From: Helochares maculicollis
Taxonomy: Eukaryota; Arthropoda; Insecta; Coleoptera; Hydrophilidae
Direction of reading: 5' to 3'
NCBI GenBank assembly: GCA_033557835.1
Contig: JAWQRO010000048.1
Location: forward strand, 1-64,000
Length of the DNA: 64,000 nt
Positions 23,501-36,203 of the stretch are shown piece by piece (the stretch's first letter is position 1; every line of letters begins with the position of its first letter). The position numbers and the translations under genes were made by a program. The notes under the pieces are model-generated. The model worked only from the letters and a program-made list of their open reading frames with translations. It was not told the DNA's origin and did no database searches.

Positions 23501-26500
23501 AACTGTATTTGGAGAGCCAAAAGTTTTAAAAGCAGTAGAAATAGATAAAATGCTTGAAAGGTTAAAGAAGTGTAATAACCTCTTAGATAGTATCCAGAAA
23601 GGTCTTAATGATTACTTAGAAAAGAAAAGACTGTTTTTCCCGAGATTTTTCTTCTTGTCTAATGATGAATTGTTGGAGATTCTATCAGAAACTAAAGATC
23701 CTACAAGAGTTCAGCCTCATTTAAAGAAATGCTTTGAAGGTATTGCAAAACTAACATTTACTGAAGAGCTGGATATAACAACGATGTTATCCAGCGAAGG
23801 TGAGCATGTTCCATTGGTGGATATAATACAAACGGCTCTTGCGAGAGGACAAGTAGAAAAGTGGTTGGTTGAACTAGAAACAGACATGAAAAAATCTATA
23901 CATAAATCGACAGCGGATGCAATTGAAGACTACCCTGCTAAAGAACGTGATTATTGGGTGTTAATATGGCCAGGGCAAACCGTTCAATGTGTAGCTATGA
24001 CCTTTTGGACAACGGAAGTCCATAGAGCTATACAAAACAGTATTGCAAAATTAAGAAGTTATTACGATGTGTGTAATGCTCAAATAGGTAAAATAGTCAA
24101 TTTGGTCCGAGGCGAACTTAGCTTGCAAAACAGAATAACACTAAGTGCTTTGATTGTGTTAGATGTCCATGCTCGAGATGTTGTTATGGAATTAGTTGTT
24201 CAGGAAGTTAAAAATGTAGATGATTTTAAGTGGCTGTGTCAAATCCGATACTATTGGGAAGAAAATGCCATGGCTACTAGAATGATCAATTCAACTTTAA
24301 TGTACGGAAATGAGTACTTAGGCAATACCACTAGATTGGTTATAACACCTCTAACGGATAGATGCTTTAGAACCTTATTTGGAGCGCTACATCTGCATTT
24401 GGGCGGAGCGCCAGAAGGACCTGCTGGTACTGGAAAGACTGAAACCACAAAAGATTTAGCCAAAGCCGTTGCCAAACAGTGTGTAGTGTTTAATTGCTCT
24501 GATGGGTTAGATTACATAGCCTTGGGTAAATTTTTCAAAGGATTGGCGTCATGTGGGGCTTGGTCGTGTTTTGACGAATTCAATAGGATTGATTTGGAAG
24601 TTCTTTCCGTGGTTGCTCAACAAATTTTAACAATCCAACGTGGTATTAATTCAGGTGCTAAGAAAATGGTATTTGAAGGCACTGAAATTGTCTTGGACCC
24701 AACTTGCGCAGTTTTTATTACCATGAATCCTGGCTATGCTGGTCGCTCGGAGCTGCCTGATAATTTGAAGGCGTTATTCCGTTCTGTAGCCATGATGGTT
24801 CCTGATTATGCTTTAATATCTGAAATTGAATTGTATGCCTCTGGGTTTTTGGATGCCAAACCATTAGCAATTAAAATTGTAGCCACGTATCGCTTGTGTT
24901 CCGAACAGCTTTCATCGCAAAAACACTATGATTATGGAATGAGAGCTGTCAAATCAGTGCTGCGAGCTGCTGCTGCTATTAAGTTGAGATACCCAGATGA
25001 ACATGAAGATATTTTAGTGTTGCGTTCTATTAAGGACATCAATTTGGCCAAGTTTTTGAATCCTGACGTTCCCCTATTTCAAGGAATTACTTCAGATTTA
25101 TTTCCTGGCGTAATTCTTCCTGTGCCGGACTATGTAGTTCTCAACCAAGCAGTAGACGATACGTGCAAACAAAAAAATTTGCAGAATACACCAGCGTTTT
25201 TGGAAAAAGTGCAACAGTTGTATGAGATGATCGTTGTAAGGCATGGTTTAATGATTGTAGGACTTCCATTTGGTGGAAAAACTGCAGCTTATAGAGTTTT
25301 GGCTGATGCTTTAGGACTTGTTGAAGAACGGGTAAGCAGGCAATTAATAAATATTGCTTAGACCATAAATAAAACTGGAAGCCATAACTTTCATTTTTGA
25401 TTTTAGGGAGGCATGGGTGAGCACAGAGCTATTTACACTGTCATGAATCCAAAGTCCATAACTTTAGGACAATTGTATGGACAATTTGATCCTGTTTCAC
25501 ATGAATGGTCTGATGGGGTCTTAGCTGTGAGTTACAGGCAGTTTGCTACTTCCACTACAACTGACAGGTATGCATTCTAGCAAGGGTCAAGACTCATTTT
25601 TTTAACATTTTTACAATTATTAGCTGTATGGCAACAACTCTTTAATGTTCAAGCTTACTCAATCATTATATGGTTGACACTAAATGTTCTGTATTTTTGA
25701 AGACGATTTAATATAAATAATTCATATAAAACACAATGTACTAATAGATTAATTTTTAGGAAATGGTTAATTTTTGATGGCCCTGTTGATGCAGTCTGGA
25801 TAGAAAGCATGAACACTGTTTTAGATGACAATAAAAAGTTATGTTTAATGTCTGGTGAAATCATACATTTATCTCATACTACTAACTTAATATTTGAGCC
25901 GATGGACTTAGAAGTGGCTTCTCCAGCTACTGTATCCAGATGCGGAATGATATACATGGAACCAGCTTCTTTAGGTTGGGAACCACTACTGATTTCATGG
26001 CTAAACACATTACCGGCAAGTGTAAACGAATTTCAGAGAACCATGCTTAAAGGCATGTTCATAAGATTTTGTACTCCCCTCTTATGGCTTATTCATGAAG
26101 GTGGGGTCAAAGAGATTTGCCCTACATCCGATTCAAATTTAGTTAGGGCCACAATGAATCTTTTCGACTCTTTCTTAGACGATTTTTATGATGAAAAATA
26201 TAACGAGAACGTAAGTGATTTAGATGAGCGGGCTCAATTGGAAGGAATATTCTTTTTCTCTGCAATTTGGTCTTTGGGAGGAACCCTTGATATTGATAGC
26301 AGAGACAAGTTCAATTTTCTATTTCGAGGGCTTTTAGAAAGGGAATTTCCAGAATCAACCGCTGAAGAGTTAGGAATTACGTTTGAAATCACAAAACCGG
26401 AAAAGCCATACATTCTCACATTGCCGTTAGGAGACACAGTTTTTGACTACAGATACATAAAAGAAGGTAAAGGAAAGTGGGTATTGTGGGCAGAAGAACT

Positions 26501-29500
26501 TGCACAAGCTCCGCCAATTCCTAAGGACCTACCAGTAAATCAAATCATCATTCCAACTTTGGAAACAACAAGAAATGTAGCTATAATTCAATATTTGGTG
26601 TTGCATCAAAAAGCTTTGATGATTGTCGGTCCCACTGGAACTGGAAAGTCGGTTTATATTGTCGACTTTCTGTTAAAAAAGAATGATAATAATATTTACA
26701 AACCGTTGATCATTAATTTTTCTGCTCAAACCTCTGCGAACCAAACTCAAGATATAATCATGGGTAAGCTGGATAAACGCAGAAAAGCAGTTTATGGGCC
26801 GCCTGTAGGAAAGAAATGCGTTATCTTTGTGGATGACGTTAGTATGCCCCTAAAAGAGGAATATGGCGCTCAACCACCTATTGAACTTTTGAGACAATGG
26901 TTTGATCATCACATATGGTATGACAGAAAAGACATCGTGCCCATTAAGTTGATTGATATTCAGTTTATTTGTGCAATGGGACCCCCTGGCGGCGGAAGAA
27001 ATACTGTCACACCTAGGTTTTCAAGGCACTTTAATCATCTGTGTATTGATGAATTTCGAGATGAAGTCATGGTGAACATTTTTACCAAAATTATGTTCTG
27101 GCATTTGGAAACTAAAGGATTTTCAAAAGACTTTGACACCTGCGTCGATGAAATAGTTTATGCAACTTTAGAAGTGTACAAACTGGCAAGGGCCAACCTT
27201 TTACCCACACCGGCCAAGTCGCATTATCTTTTCAATTTACGTGATTTTTCAAGAGTTATACAGGTAAGCAACAAATTTTAAGCACTTCAATCCACTAATT
27301 TAATCAGTCAATACTTATCAGTCTATTTAGAGCCGCAGCCAGTCTAAGCTCGGTAGTGTGAATAGACAAAATATATATACTAAGATGTTGGTCGGCCAAT
27401 CGAAAACTCTAGTCAGCAAGAGCTTTCGTTTTTAGTTATTTTAATTGCGTTGCAAATTTTCTATGCCAATACATTTGTCTGGCAAACTTTAGCATTTTAT
27501 AGTTCCAGAAACCTCACATATGTGTGTTCATGATGTTATTTCTAGGGAGTCCTACTATCTGTCCCAGAAGTAATTGAAGACACTGTTGCTATGAAAAGGC
27601 TTTGGGTTCATGAAGTCTTAAGAGTATATTACGACCGTCTAGTTGACGATGGAGACCGTACTTGGTTGTTCGAAATGTTACACCAAGTTTCTCTGGAAAA
27701 ACTGGAGGAACATTTAGATAGGATGTTTGAAAGACTTCAATCCAAAGGAAACACTTATGTAAGTTGTTTTTTAACCTTGTCAAAAATTTCACAAGATTAT
27801 TCTTCGAAAGTTCGAAATTATTGCCCTCCATTCCATTCTACTCCAAAAATTTGAATATTTTTCCGTATTATTTTTGTAACTCTGCTTATTGTGACTTTAA
27901 GATCATGCACATGACTACATATCATCTTCATAATTTCTATATCAATTCCTTTAAATTCTATTTTATTATAAATTCCCTTTTCCCTTAATTTAACTCTCTT
28001 AAATACCCACAAGCCAATAAGGTCATGCAATTTTCTCTTATTTTTTAATCAGTGGGTTAGTTTTCCTGTTCATAAGAAGCCCATGCTATTTTTTTAATTT
28101 CCTGTAAATATTTGCCGTCCACCTCGATCTCGTAATTCATGGCCTCTAGTTTAGACATTTTGGATTGCACTTTACAGTGGATGTGAATCTGTTTCCCATA
28201 GCTTAAACATATTTGGAGAATTTGTTCTGTCTAAAATTGTATTTTTATTGGCACCAAAAAGACAAGACAGTGTTGAAATTTGTTGTTTGCTCTCCTTTAC
28301 TTTTACAAATGTTGTCTGTGAGGCTTCTTTGCACATCTTTCTATTTTCTATTTCCAATTTTAGCGGTTGTGCTAATATAAGCGATGCCATCGAGATAGTT
28401 TGTGCAGTAAAGTATTTTGAAAACTAAAATTATCATTTTTATGTTTGAAATATTAAAAATGTCTATGCATGTGAAATATTTCATTCGTGGGCTTGCAGGC
28501 TTAAGCCATTAGCATTTCCTACAAATATATTGAAAAACGTTCATCATTGACCCCTGTTGTATTATTATTTGCTTCATCATGTTCCTCCACTCACCTCAAT
28601 TTTGTTTGGTATTTAAGTTTGCAAAGTCATATGCAAAAATACAAAACACTGACCTAATTTACTCATCTATTTTCTGCACAGATTGGAGAAACAGAGCTTA
28701 GAAAGCTAATATATTGTGACTTTGCCAATCCGAAAGCAGACCAAAGGCATTACATCGAAGCAGTGGACTTGGACTCGTTGCGGACAATAGTTGAAAGCTA
28801 TCTAAATGAATTTAATAGCATGTCCAAAAAACCAATGAATTTGGTGTTGTTCAGATTTGCCATTGAACATTTATCAAGAATATGTCGCATTATCAAACAG
28901 CCAAGAAGTCACGGACTATTGGTAGGCGTTGGTGGATCAGGTCGGCAATCTTTGAGCCGCTTGTCAGCACACATTTCGGAATACGATCTCTTCCAGGTAG
29001 AAATTACCCGACAATACGGAGCTTACGAATGGCACGAGGACGTAAAAAATATTCTCAGGAAGGCTAGCGCTACTGAACTGCATGGAGTCTTTTTATTTTC
29101 TGACACACAAATTAAAGAAGAATCGTTTTTGGAAGATATCAGTAATTTACTTAATTCAGGGGAAGTACCTAATATTTTCACAATGGAAGAGAAAGTGGAA
29201 TTGTGTGAAAAGATGCGGCAATTGGATAGACAACGAGATAAATCATTGCAAACTGATGGAAGCCCTGTAGCCCTTTTCAACTTCTTCATACAACTAATTA
29301 GAGACCAATTGCATATTGTTATGACTATGAGTCCAATAGGAGAACAATTCAGAGTGAGAATACGCAAATTTCCTGCAATGATTAACTGTTGCACTATTGA
29401 CTGGTTCCAAGCATGGCCTGAAGATGCTTTACTAGCTGTGGCTAAAAGATTCTTAGGAGAAATTGAACTGACGACACATGAACGGGAGGTAGCTATTGAA

Positions 29501-32500
29501 ATGTGTCAATTATTCCACACAACTACTCAAAATTTGACCGAGTCATTTTACCTTCTGGCTAAGAGACGTAGCTATGTAACACCAACTTCATATTTAGAAT
29601 TAATCAATACGTTCAAATTGTTTCTGGAGAAAAAGCGCAGTGAAATTCTCTTAGGAAAAAGTCGATATGAAGTCGGATTACAAAAGCTTGTGAGTGCTGA
29701 GGCTGAAGTATCCGTGATGCAGAAAGCATTGGAAGCTCTACAGCCACAACTAAAAGTAGCTGCTGGTAAAGTAGCCGAAACCATGAAAAAAGTAGAAGCT
29801 GAGTCTGCAGACGCAGCTGAATTTGAACAAACTGTTATGGCCGACGAAGCTGTTGCCAATGAGCAAGCCCAAGTAGCGCAGGGTATTAAAGATGAATGCG
29901 ATGCAAATCTAGCTGAGGCCATGCCAATTTTAGAAGCCGCTTTGGCGGCATTGAATACTCTAACAACCGCTGATATAGCTATCATAAAGACCATGAAAAA
30001 TCCACCAAAAGGCATAAAACTTGTAATGGAGGCAGTTTGTATCTTAAAAGATGTTAAGGCTGACAAAATTCCTGCTGCTAGCGGTATAGGAACTGTTGAA
30101 GATTATTGGGGTCCTTCAAAGAAAGTGTTAGGAGACCTTAAGTTTCTGGATAGCTTAATTAACTTTGATAAGGACAATATAAATCCAAAAACAATGCAAA
30201 AATTATCGGAAAGAATCCTGCATGACGAAAATTTTGATCCAGACAAAATCAAAACAGTGTCGTCGGCAGCTGAAGGTAAGGATTGCAACATTGTGTAAAG
30301 CAATAAAAATCTTCCTTGATTTTACTTCTAACTTGCTTGATTTTTTTTTAACATGCAGCAAATTTGGTGGTTGGTAGGTTGGTCTGATTTGTATCTCTGC
30401 AATTTAACTCGTTGAAGTCTCTCATAAATATATAAATTATGAAAGAACTTTACTATAAAAAATATATCCCTCATTTAATACCAAACATACTTACTGGTGC
30501 AAACAAAGAAACCTGACTTCAAAGTGTTATTTTGCTTTATTATTAAACTTATTTTAATAATTCATTTTCGATTCATCGTATAGGCTTGTGTAAATGGGTC
30601 ATAGCTATTTCAAAATATGATAAAGTAGCAAAAATAGTGGCACCTAAGAAGATTGCTTTAGCAGCTGCTGAAGCTGAATTTCAAACTGCAATGGCAGCGT
30701 TGGAAATCAAAAGAGCACAACTCCGCGAAGCTAGAGAAAAAGTAGCCAAACTAGAAGCCGCCCTGGATATGGAAAAGTCAAAATTCCAGATACTTAATGA
30801 TGAAGTTGAGTTATGTCAGAAAAAATTAGAGCGTGCTGAAGAATTAATTGGTGGTTTAGGAGGTGAAAAGACAAGGTGGAGTAAAACCGCCATCGCATTA
30901 GGAGAAAAATATATAATCTTGGTTGGGGACATCCTAATAAGTGCTGCTGTTGTTGCTTATCTAGGACCGTTTACCATGCAATTTCGGCACGACCAAACAG
31001 TTCAATGGGTTGAAGCACTTGCTGCCCACAACATAGTTGTAGCGAAAGATTTTCAACTGACTGCAATTTTGGGTGAACCTGTTGTTATTAGACAATGGAA
31101 TATTTATGGGTTACCTGCTGATTCATACAGTATTGACAATGGAATTATTATTAAGTAAGTTTTTGACATAAGCCATGATTTTTAAAGGAATTTAAAGTAA
31201 ATCTTAGATAAAAAAACAGCAATAACTCAAAACTTCAAAACTCTGTTAGTTCAACTTTTTTGTTGAGGGCTTACTTTTAAGGGTTTGTTGATTTTCATTA
31301 ATATCATATTCCATTATATTCAAACTTAGTTTTATTAGCATCTATAGACAACATTTCTGCATACTTCTAATAAATCAAAAACCTCAATAAAAGACACTTT
31401 ATCTCAATTCCAAAATAAATATTATTCACAAATTAAATTCAATAATCATAAATGATTGACAAAGTCCTCCAAAATTACTGATATGTATAACAATTTTAAT
31501 ATTTATTTTCTTAAAGAAAACATGTCATATTTAAATTTTCGGCTGTCCCCTTTTAAAGTAATACAGTTTAAATTAATTTGAAATTATAGCATAATTTATA
31601 TTTAGTAAATGATTGTGGGAACTTTGAACAAAACGTACAGCTTATATTTTATTGAAAATAAAATTAGCATTACTAAAAAACACTTATAAGCATATCGAGT
31701 AACTATAATCTTTTTCAGGAACGCTAGGAGGTGGCCATTAATGATAGACCCGCAAGGACAAGCAAACAAATGGATCAAAAACATGGAGAAACCTAATAAT
31801 TTAGCTCTCATCAGGTTGAGTCAAGCAGACTATGTAAGAATTTTGGAAAACGCTTTACAGTTTGGGCAACCAGTCCTCCTTGAAAATATCGGGGAGGAGT
31901 TAGATGCAGTCTTAGAACCAGTCTTGGCACAGCAAACTTTCAGGCAAGGAGGAGCTTTATGTTTGAAATTAGGTGACTCTGTAGTAGAATACAATGACTC
32001 TTTTAAATTATACATAACGACGAAGCTGCGAAATCCTCACTACCTTCCAGAAGTGGCAGTCAAAGTGACTTTGGTTAACTTTATGATAACAAGCGTCGGT
32101 CTACAAGATCAGCTTTTGGGTATAACAGTGGCTAAAGAGAGACCAGATTTAGAAGCAGAAAAGAATCAGCTTATTTTGCAAACTGCCGAAAATAAAAGAA
32201 TGCTCAAGGAAATTGAAGATAAAATTTTGGAGGTACTGAGTACGTCTGAAGGTAATATCTTAGAAGATGAAACTGCTGTCAATATTTTGAGTTCCTCAAA
32301 AACCTTGGCGAATGAAATTTCTTCCAAGCAAGCAATTGCTGATGTTACAGAGAAGCAAATTGATAAAGCTAGATTGGAGTACACAACCATAGTCGAGCAT
32401 GCTGCTATACTCTTCTTTACAATCGGTAATTTTATGAAATACGGTAAATATTTGATTGTTTGTAATTTGTTTCAATATTTTCAGCTGATTTGTGTAACAT

Positions 32501-35422
32501 AGATCCTATGTACCAATATTCATTGGTTTGGTTTGTAAATCTTTATAAAGCATCCATTGACAATACCGAGAAGGTTGATGATGTGGCAGTTCGTCTTAAG
32601 GATTTGCAAAAATATTTCACATATTCCCTTTACGTTAATGTTTGCAGAAGCCTCTTTGAAAAGGACAAACTATTATTTTCCATGCTTCTATGCATCAACG
32701 TTATGAAAAGTCATAATCTAATTAACACAACTGAATGGTTATTTTTGTTAACCGGTGGTGTAGGTTTAGAAAATCCACATCCTAATCCCGCTGGATGGTT
32801 AGTCAATTTATCTTGGGACGAGTTTTGTAGATTGAGCGAATTAGAAAATTATAAGTGCGTATAATTGTCTTATTTAAAAGGGCCTTTTTAAATAATGCAC
32901 ATTTTGTATTTGTAGAGGATTGCGAGAACATTTTGAAAAACATACAAACGAATGGAAAGAACTATTCGATTCTCTAGAGCCACATGTGTTTCCTCTGCCA
33001 GGAGAGTGGAATACAAAACTAAATCAATTCCAGAAAATTCTAATTGTGAGATGCTTGCGTAATGATAAAGTGGTGCCATGTGTACAAAATTTTGTATTGG
33101 GTAAGAAATATTTCTTTTGCCTTTTTAAATCTATGCCAAATATTCTTGATTTTACATTAAAATCCAACAGTTTACAACAAGAATAAATGTGGCTTTAAAA
33201 CACCTGCCTTCGCTGTAGGTGTTGTAGATCTGTAATACTCTAACCCAGAGTAATGATCCATAGTTCTTTAAAACAACAAATGAAACAATTACTTTACCAC
33301 ACACATTTATAAAAACTTTCTTAATTACAGCAAACATGGGCAAAGAATTCATAGAACCTCCTCCTTTTGACTTACATGCCTCCTATGCAGACTCGCATTG
33401 CTGCATACCATTAATTTTTGTACTAACACCAGGAGCGGATCCCACTCAGCTTTTGCTGAAGTTTGCTGATGATCAAGGATTTGGAGCATCTCGACTCTAC
33501 TCATTATCCTTAGGTCAAGGGCAAGGGCCCATTGCTGTTAAGTTAATCGATGAGGGGGTCAAAAATGGTACTTGGGTTGTGCTCCAAAATTGTCATTTGG
33601 CTAAAAGCTTCATGCCCACTCTCGAACGAATTTGCGAAAATTTCACTGTTGAAACAACCCATCCTGATTTTCGCCTGTGGTTGACTTCATATCCTGCAGA
33701 ACATTTCCCCGTGTTAGTGTTGCAAAATGGAGTTAAAATGACTAATGAGCCTCCTAAGGGATTAAGGGCCAACGTAACACGATCCTATTTAATGGACCCA
33801 ATTTCTGACAATGACTGGTTTGAAGGTTGCAAACAACCTACAACTTTCAAACGTCTTCTTTATGGTTTATGTTTCTTTCATGCTATTGTCCAAGAACGAA
33901 GAATATTTGGTCCATTAGGGTGGAATATCCGATATGAATTCAACGAAACAGATCTTAGGATTAGCGTAATGCAGCTCCAAATGTTTTTGAACGAGTACGA
34001 TGACGTTCAATATGATGCATTACGATATCTGACAGGCGAATGCAATTACGGAGGAAGGGTAACAGATGATTGGGACAGAAGAACTTTGAACACAATTTTG
34101 GACAAGTATTACTGCACGGATATCGTTGAAATTCCCAAGTATCCTTTTGATCCATCTGGTGTTTATTATTGCCCTGATGCCTCAGATTATGACGAATTTA
34201 TGAAGTACACCAAAGATCTTCCTTTAATAACACATCCTGAGGTATTTGGAATGCACGAGAATGCCGATATACTTAAAGATCAACAAGAAACTGAACTGAT
34301 GTGTTCTAACATCCTTTTGACACAAGACAAAATGTCCAGCTCGAGTTCAGCAAAAACGCCTGACGAAATAGTTTTGGATGTCGCTTCTGACATACTCTCG
34401 AAACTACCAAAGAAATTTAGCCGGGCCAAAGCTGCTGAAAAATATCCAATTACTTATTCCCAAAGTATGAATACTGTCCTACTTCAAGAAATGGGAAGAT
34501 TCAATAAATTGCTGGATACAATTCAAGACAGTTTGGTTAACGTCAAGAAAGCAATCAAAGGACTCATTGTGATTAGCGCCGACTTGGAAGAGGTGGTCAC
34601 CAGCATATTGACTGGAAGAATTCCTAATATGTGGATGAGGAACTCTTATCCATCCTTGAAACCTCTGGGAAGCTACGTCCAAGATTTCTTGGCTCGTTTG
34701 GCATTCTTGCAAAAGTGGTTTGATGAAGGTGCACCAAATACTTTCTGGGTGTCTGGCTTCTTCTTTACGCAAGCATTTTTAACTGGCACACAGCAAAATT
34801 ATGCCAGAAAATATACAATACCCATCGACTTACTGGCTTTCGACTATGAAGTTTTGCGGGGCAATAAATTTGATCAAGCTCCCGCCGATGGAGTATATGT
34901 ATACGGTTTGTTTCTGGATGGAGCAAGATGGAATCGAGAGGCAAATATTCTTGATGAATCTTTGCCGAAGGTTCTTTATGATGTGGTGCCTTATGTAAGT
35001 ATTTAACACAAGATAAAATAGGGTATATGTCAAACAAAAATAATTGAAAAACTCATTCTATAACTGTTTCCTTTTAATTGCTATAGAAATACTTAAAGCT
35101 TGTTTCTATGGTATCAAAACTTGATATTATTCTTTCTATTCTCATTTTTGGCAACAAGACAATTACTAATTTATTGCATATTCAATTTGATATAAAGCTA
35201 ATCTTTGATTTGCAGATATGGTTGAAGCCGTTGAAAAGATCTGACTATGTTGAGTCTAGCACTTATACCTGCCCTGTTTACAAAACTACTGAACGCAAAG
35301 GAGTGTTATCAACAACAGGACATTCCACCAATTTTGTCATAGCCATGTTTTTACCAACAGAAAAACCTCCAAAACACTGGATTATGAGAGGTGTGGCTAT
35401 GCTTTGCGCTTTATCGCAGTAA
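17529..35422 (+). CDS. axonemal inner-arm dynein heavy chain, DNAH7-like, copy 1
   Basis: Exons: 17529-17542, 19930-21007, 21070-21258, 21542-21912, 22190-25331, 25407-25567, 25760-27263, 27546-27758, 28682-30275, 30584-31154, 31719-32425, 32485-32854, 32916-33100, 33331-34994, 35216-35422; 11970 nt, 3989 codons plus stop, close to the roughly 4000 residues usual for DNAH7. All introns are GT-AG and all phases agree. Order of parts: N-terminal tail and linker (to about residue 1200); AAA1 with P-loop GPAGTGKT (1294-1301) and CFDEFNR; AAA2 GLPFGGKT (1575-1582); AAA3 GPTGTGKS (1942-1949) with VIFVDDV; AAA4 GVGGSGRQS (2306-2314) with VFLFSDTQ; antiparallel coiled-coil stalk with microtubule-binding tip (about 2540-2850); AAA5 ([17 protein letters not shown]), AAA6 and the C-terminal domain ending [15 protein letters not shown]...CALSQ. 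The short N-terminus and the wording of AAA5 and the C-terminus point to the DNAH7 group (DNAH3/7/12 clade) of single-headed inner-arm dyneins. Such motors slide doublet microtubules in motile cilia and sperm tails. The frame is intact. It is a head-to-tail paralogue of the gene at 36190. Confidence 0.93.
18270..18900 (-). mobile_element. possible LINE (RTE/jockey-type) fossil in intron 1 of dynein copy 1
   Basis: On the minus strand near 18300-18440 the peptide [18 protein letters not shown], followed by ENNRLK, resembles the C-terminal block of RTE/jockey-like reverse transcriptases (family wording RAMERxMLGISLRDRI...NEEIR). An upstream MFLYGQK resembles the LTYGxETW block. Stops are common, and no poly(A) tail or boundary could be set. 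It lies wholly within the 2387-bp intron 1 (17543-19929). The match rests on a short segment, so chance similarity is possible. Confidence 0.4.
27759..28681 (+). other. intron 8 of dynein copy 1, with an unassigned minus-strand open stretch
   Basis: This 923-bp intron is much longer than its counterpart in copy 2 (48074-48133, 60 bp), so sequence was probably inserted. On the minus strand, 28172-28390 is open for 72 codons, and a further short frame at about 28070-28165 reads [21 protein letters not shown] do not recognise either. A decayed transposon gene is the likeliest source. Confidence 0.4.
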
Positions 35423-36121
35423 TTTTTTTTTTTAGTTTTTGTTCAATGTGTAATATATGTAAATATGTTTATAAGCTATACAACAATTATATATATTTTT
35501 TATTAAAATTTCATTTTTATTTGTGGTTTATTTTAATTGCTATCTTTCTACCCTGATAAAATAAGGGAAGAGTTCCATTGATCAAATATTTCTGAAGAAC
35601 ATTCAAAAGTTTAGGTAACATAGTTGCAATTGTCTGTATTTCTGTTAGTGTTCTATATTACCCCATTAACACAGTGATTGTCACAGTAATTTTCAGAATT
35701 TCGGTCTAAGCAACCTATAACTTATATTATTGAAAAGTATAACAATGTGTGGAAGATTATTTTAAAAATTCATTTTGAATAGTTTAAGTATATATTATGT
35801 CCACTTCTTAATAAATCTTGTTTATCTTATTTCTTTTTCTTGAAGCTACTTATTCAATAGTTACACTGAAATAGTTGAAATTAAATACAGCTGCACAAAT
35901 ATGGCAAATAAGCTATACGATGTCATTTTTATTTTGGCCGCTGTTTTTACAAAACAATAAGTGATGTTTCATAGATTTCTGAATTTAATGTTATTCATGG
36001 TACAAAGCAACCAAACTGCCAACTTTTAAAGTTTCTTTGATTTTTTCCAGGCATGATGGTAATTGTTAGAAAAGTATTTTATCAAGAACCTCTTACCTGT
36101 ATCTAAGCACTAAGAAAAACG
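35423..36121 (+). other. intergenic region between the two dynein genes
   Basis: Only about 770 bp separates the stop of copy 1 from the ATG of copy 2. A likely poly(A) signal, ATTAAA, lies at 35502-35507, about 80 bp after the copy 1 stop. No gene or transposon was recognised. The copy 2 promoter must lie in this interval. Confidence 0.65.
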
Positions 36122-36135
36122 GTAACCATAACGAC
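36122..36135 (+). promoter_or_regulatory. X-box-like site, dynein copy 2 promoter (weak)
   Basis: GTAACCATAACGAC fits the degenerate RFX consensus RYYNYY-N2-RRNRAC with one mismatch, but only 9 of 14 positions of the optimal palindrome. It starts 68 bp and ends 55 bp upstream of the ATG at 36190 and aligns in position with the stronger site of copy 1. Taken alone it would not be significant; position and homology are what support it. Confidence 0.4.
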
Positions 36136-36189
36136 AAGTAACTTTAATGGCAGCTAGCCTGTCATTAAATTAGGAGCTTTTTAAACATT

Positions 36190-36203
36190 ATGAATAATCC
36201 CTT
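36190..36203 (+). other. first coding exon of dynein copy 2 (14 nt)
   Basis: ATG AAT AAT CCC TT followed by the donor GTAAGTAG; TT joins T at 37846 to give Phe (MNNPFAGCSK...). It has the same length, phase and donor as in copy 1. An alternative reading would start at GTG 37808 and run through the acceptor, but that needs a non-ATG start and ignores the TTTTAG acceptor at 37840-37845. Confidence 0.75.

Noticed and set aside
29572..30066. Minus-strand open frame of 164 codons in dynein copy 1, and its counterpart at 49198-49494
   Set aside because: Both lie opposite the stalk coiled-coil exon, where the plus-strand Ala/Glu/Lys-rich codons suppress antisense stops. The peptides are low-complexity (Ser/Ala/Phe).
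33190..33225. Small hairpin (ACACCTGCC...AGGTGT) in an intron of dynein copy 1 as a possible ncRNA
   Set aside because: The stem is very short, there is no counterpart in copy 2, and nothing indicates transcription as a separate RNA.
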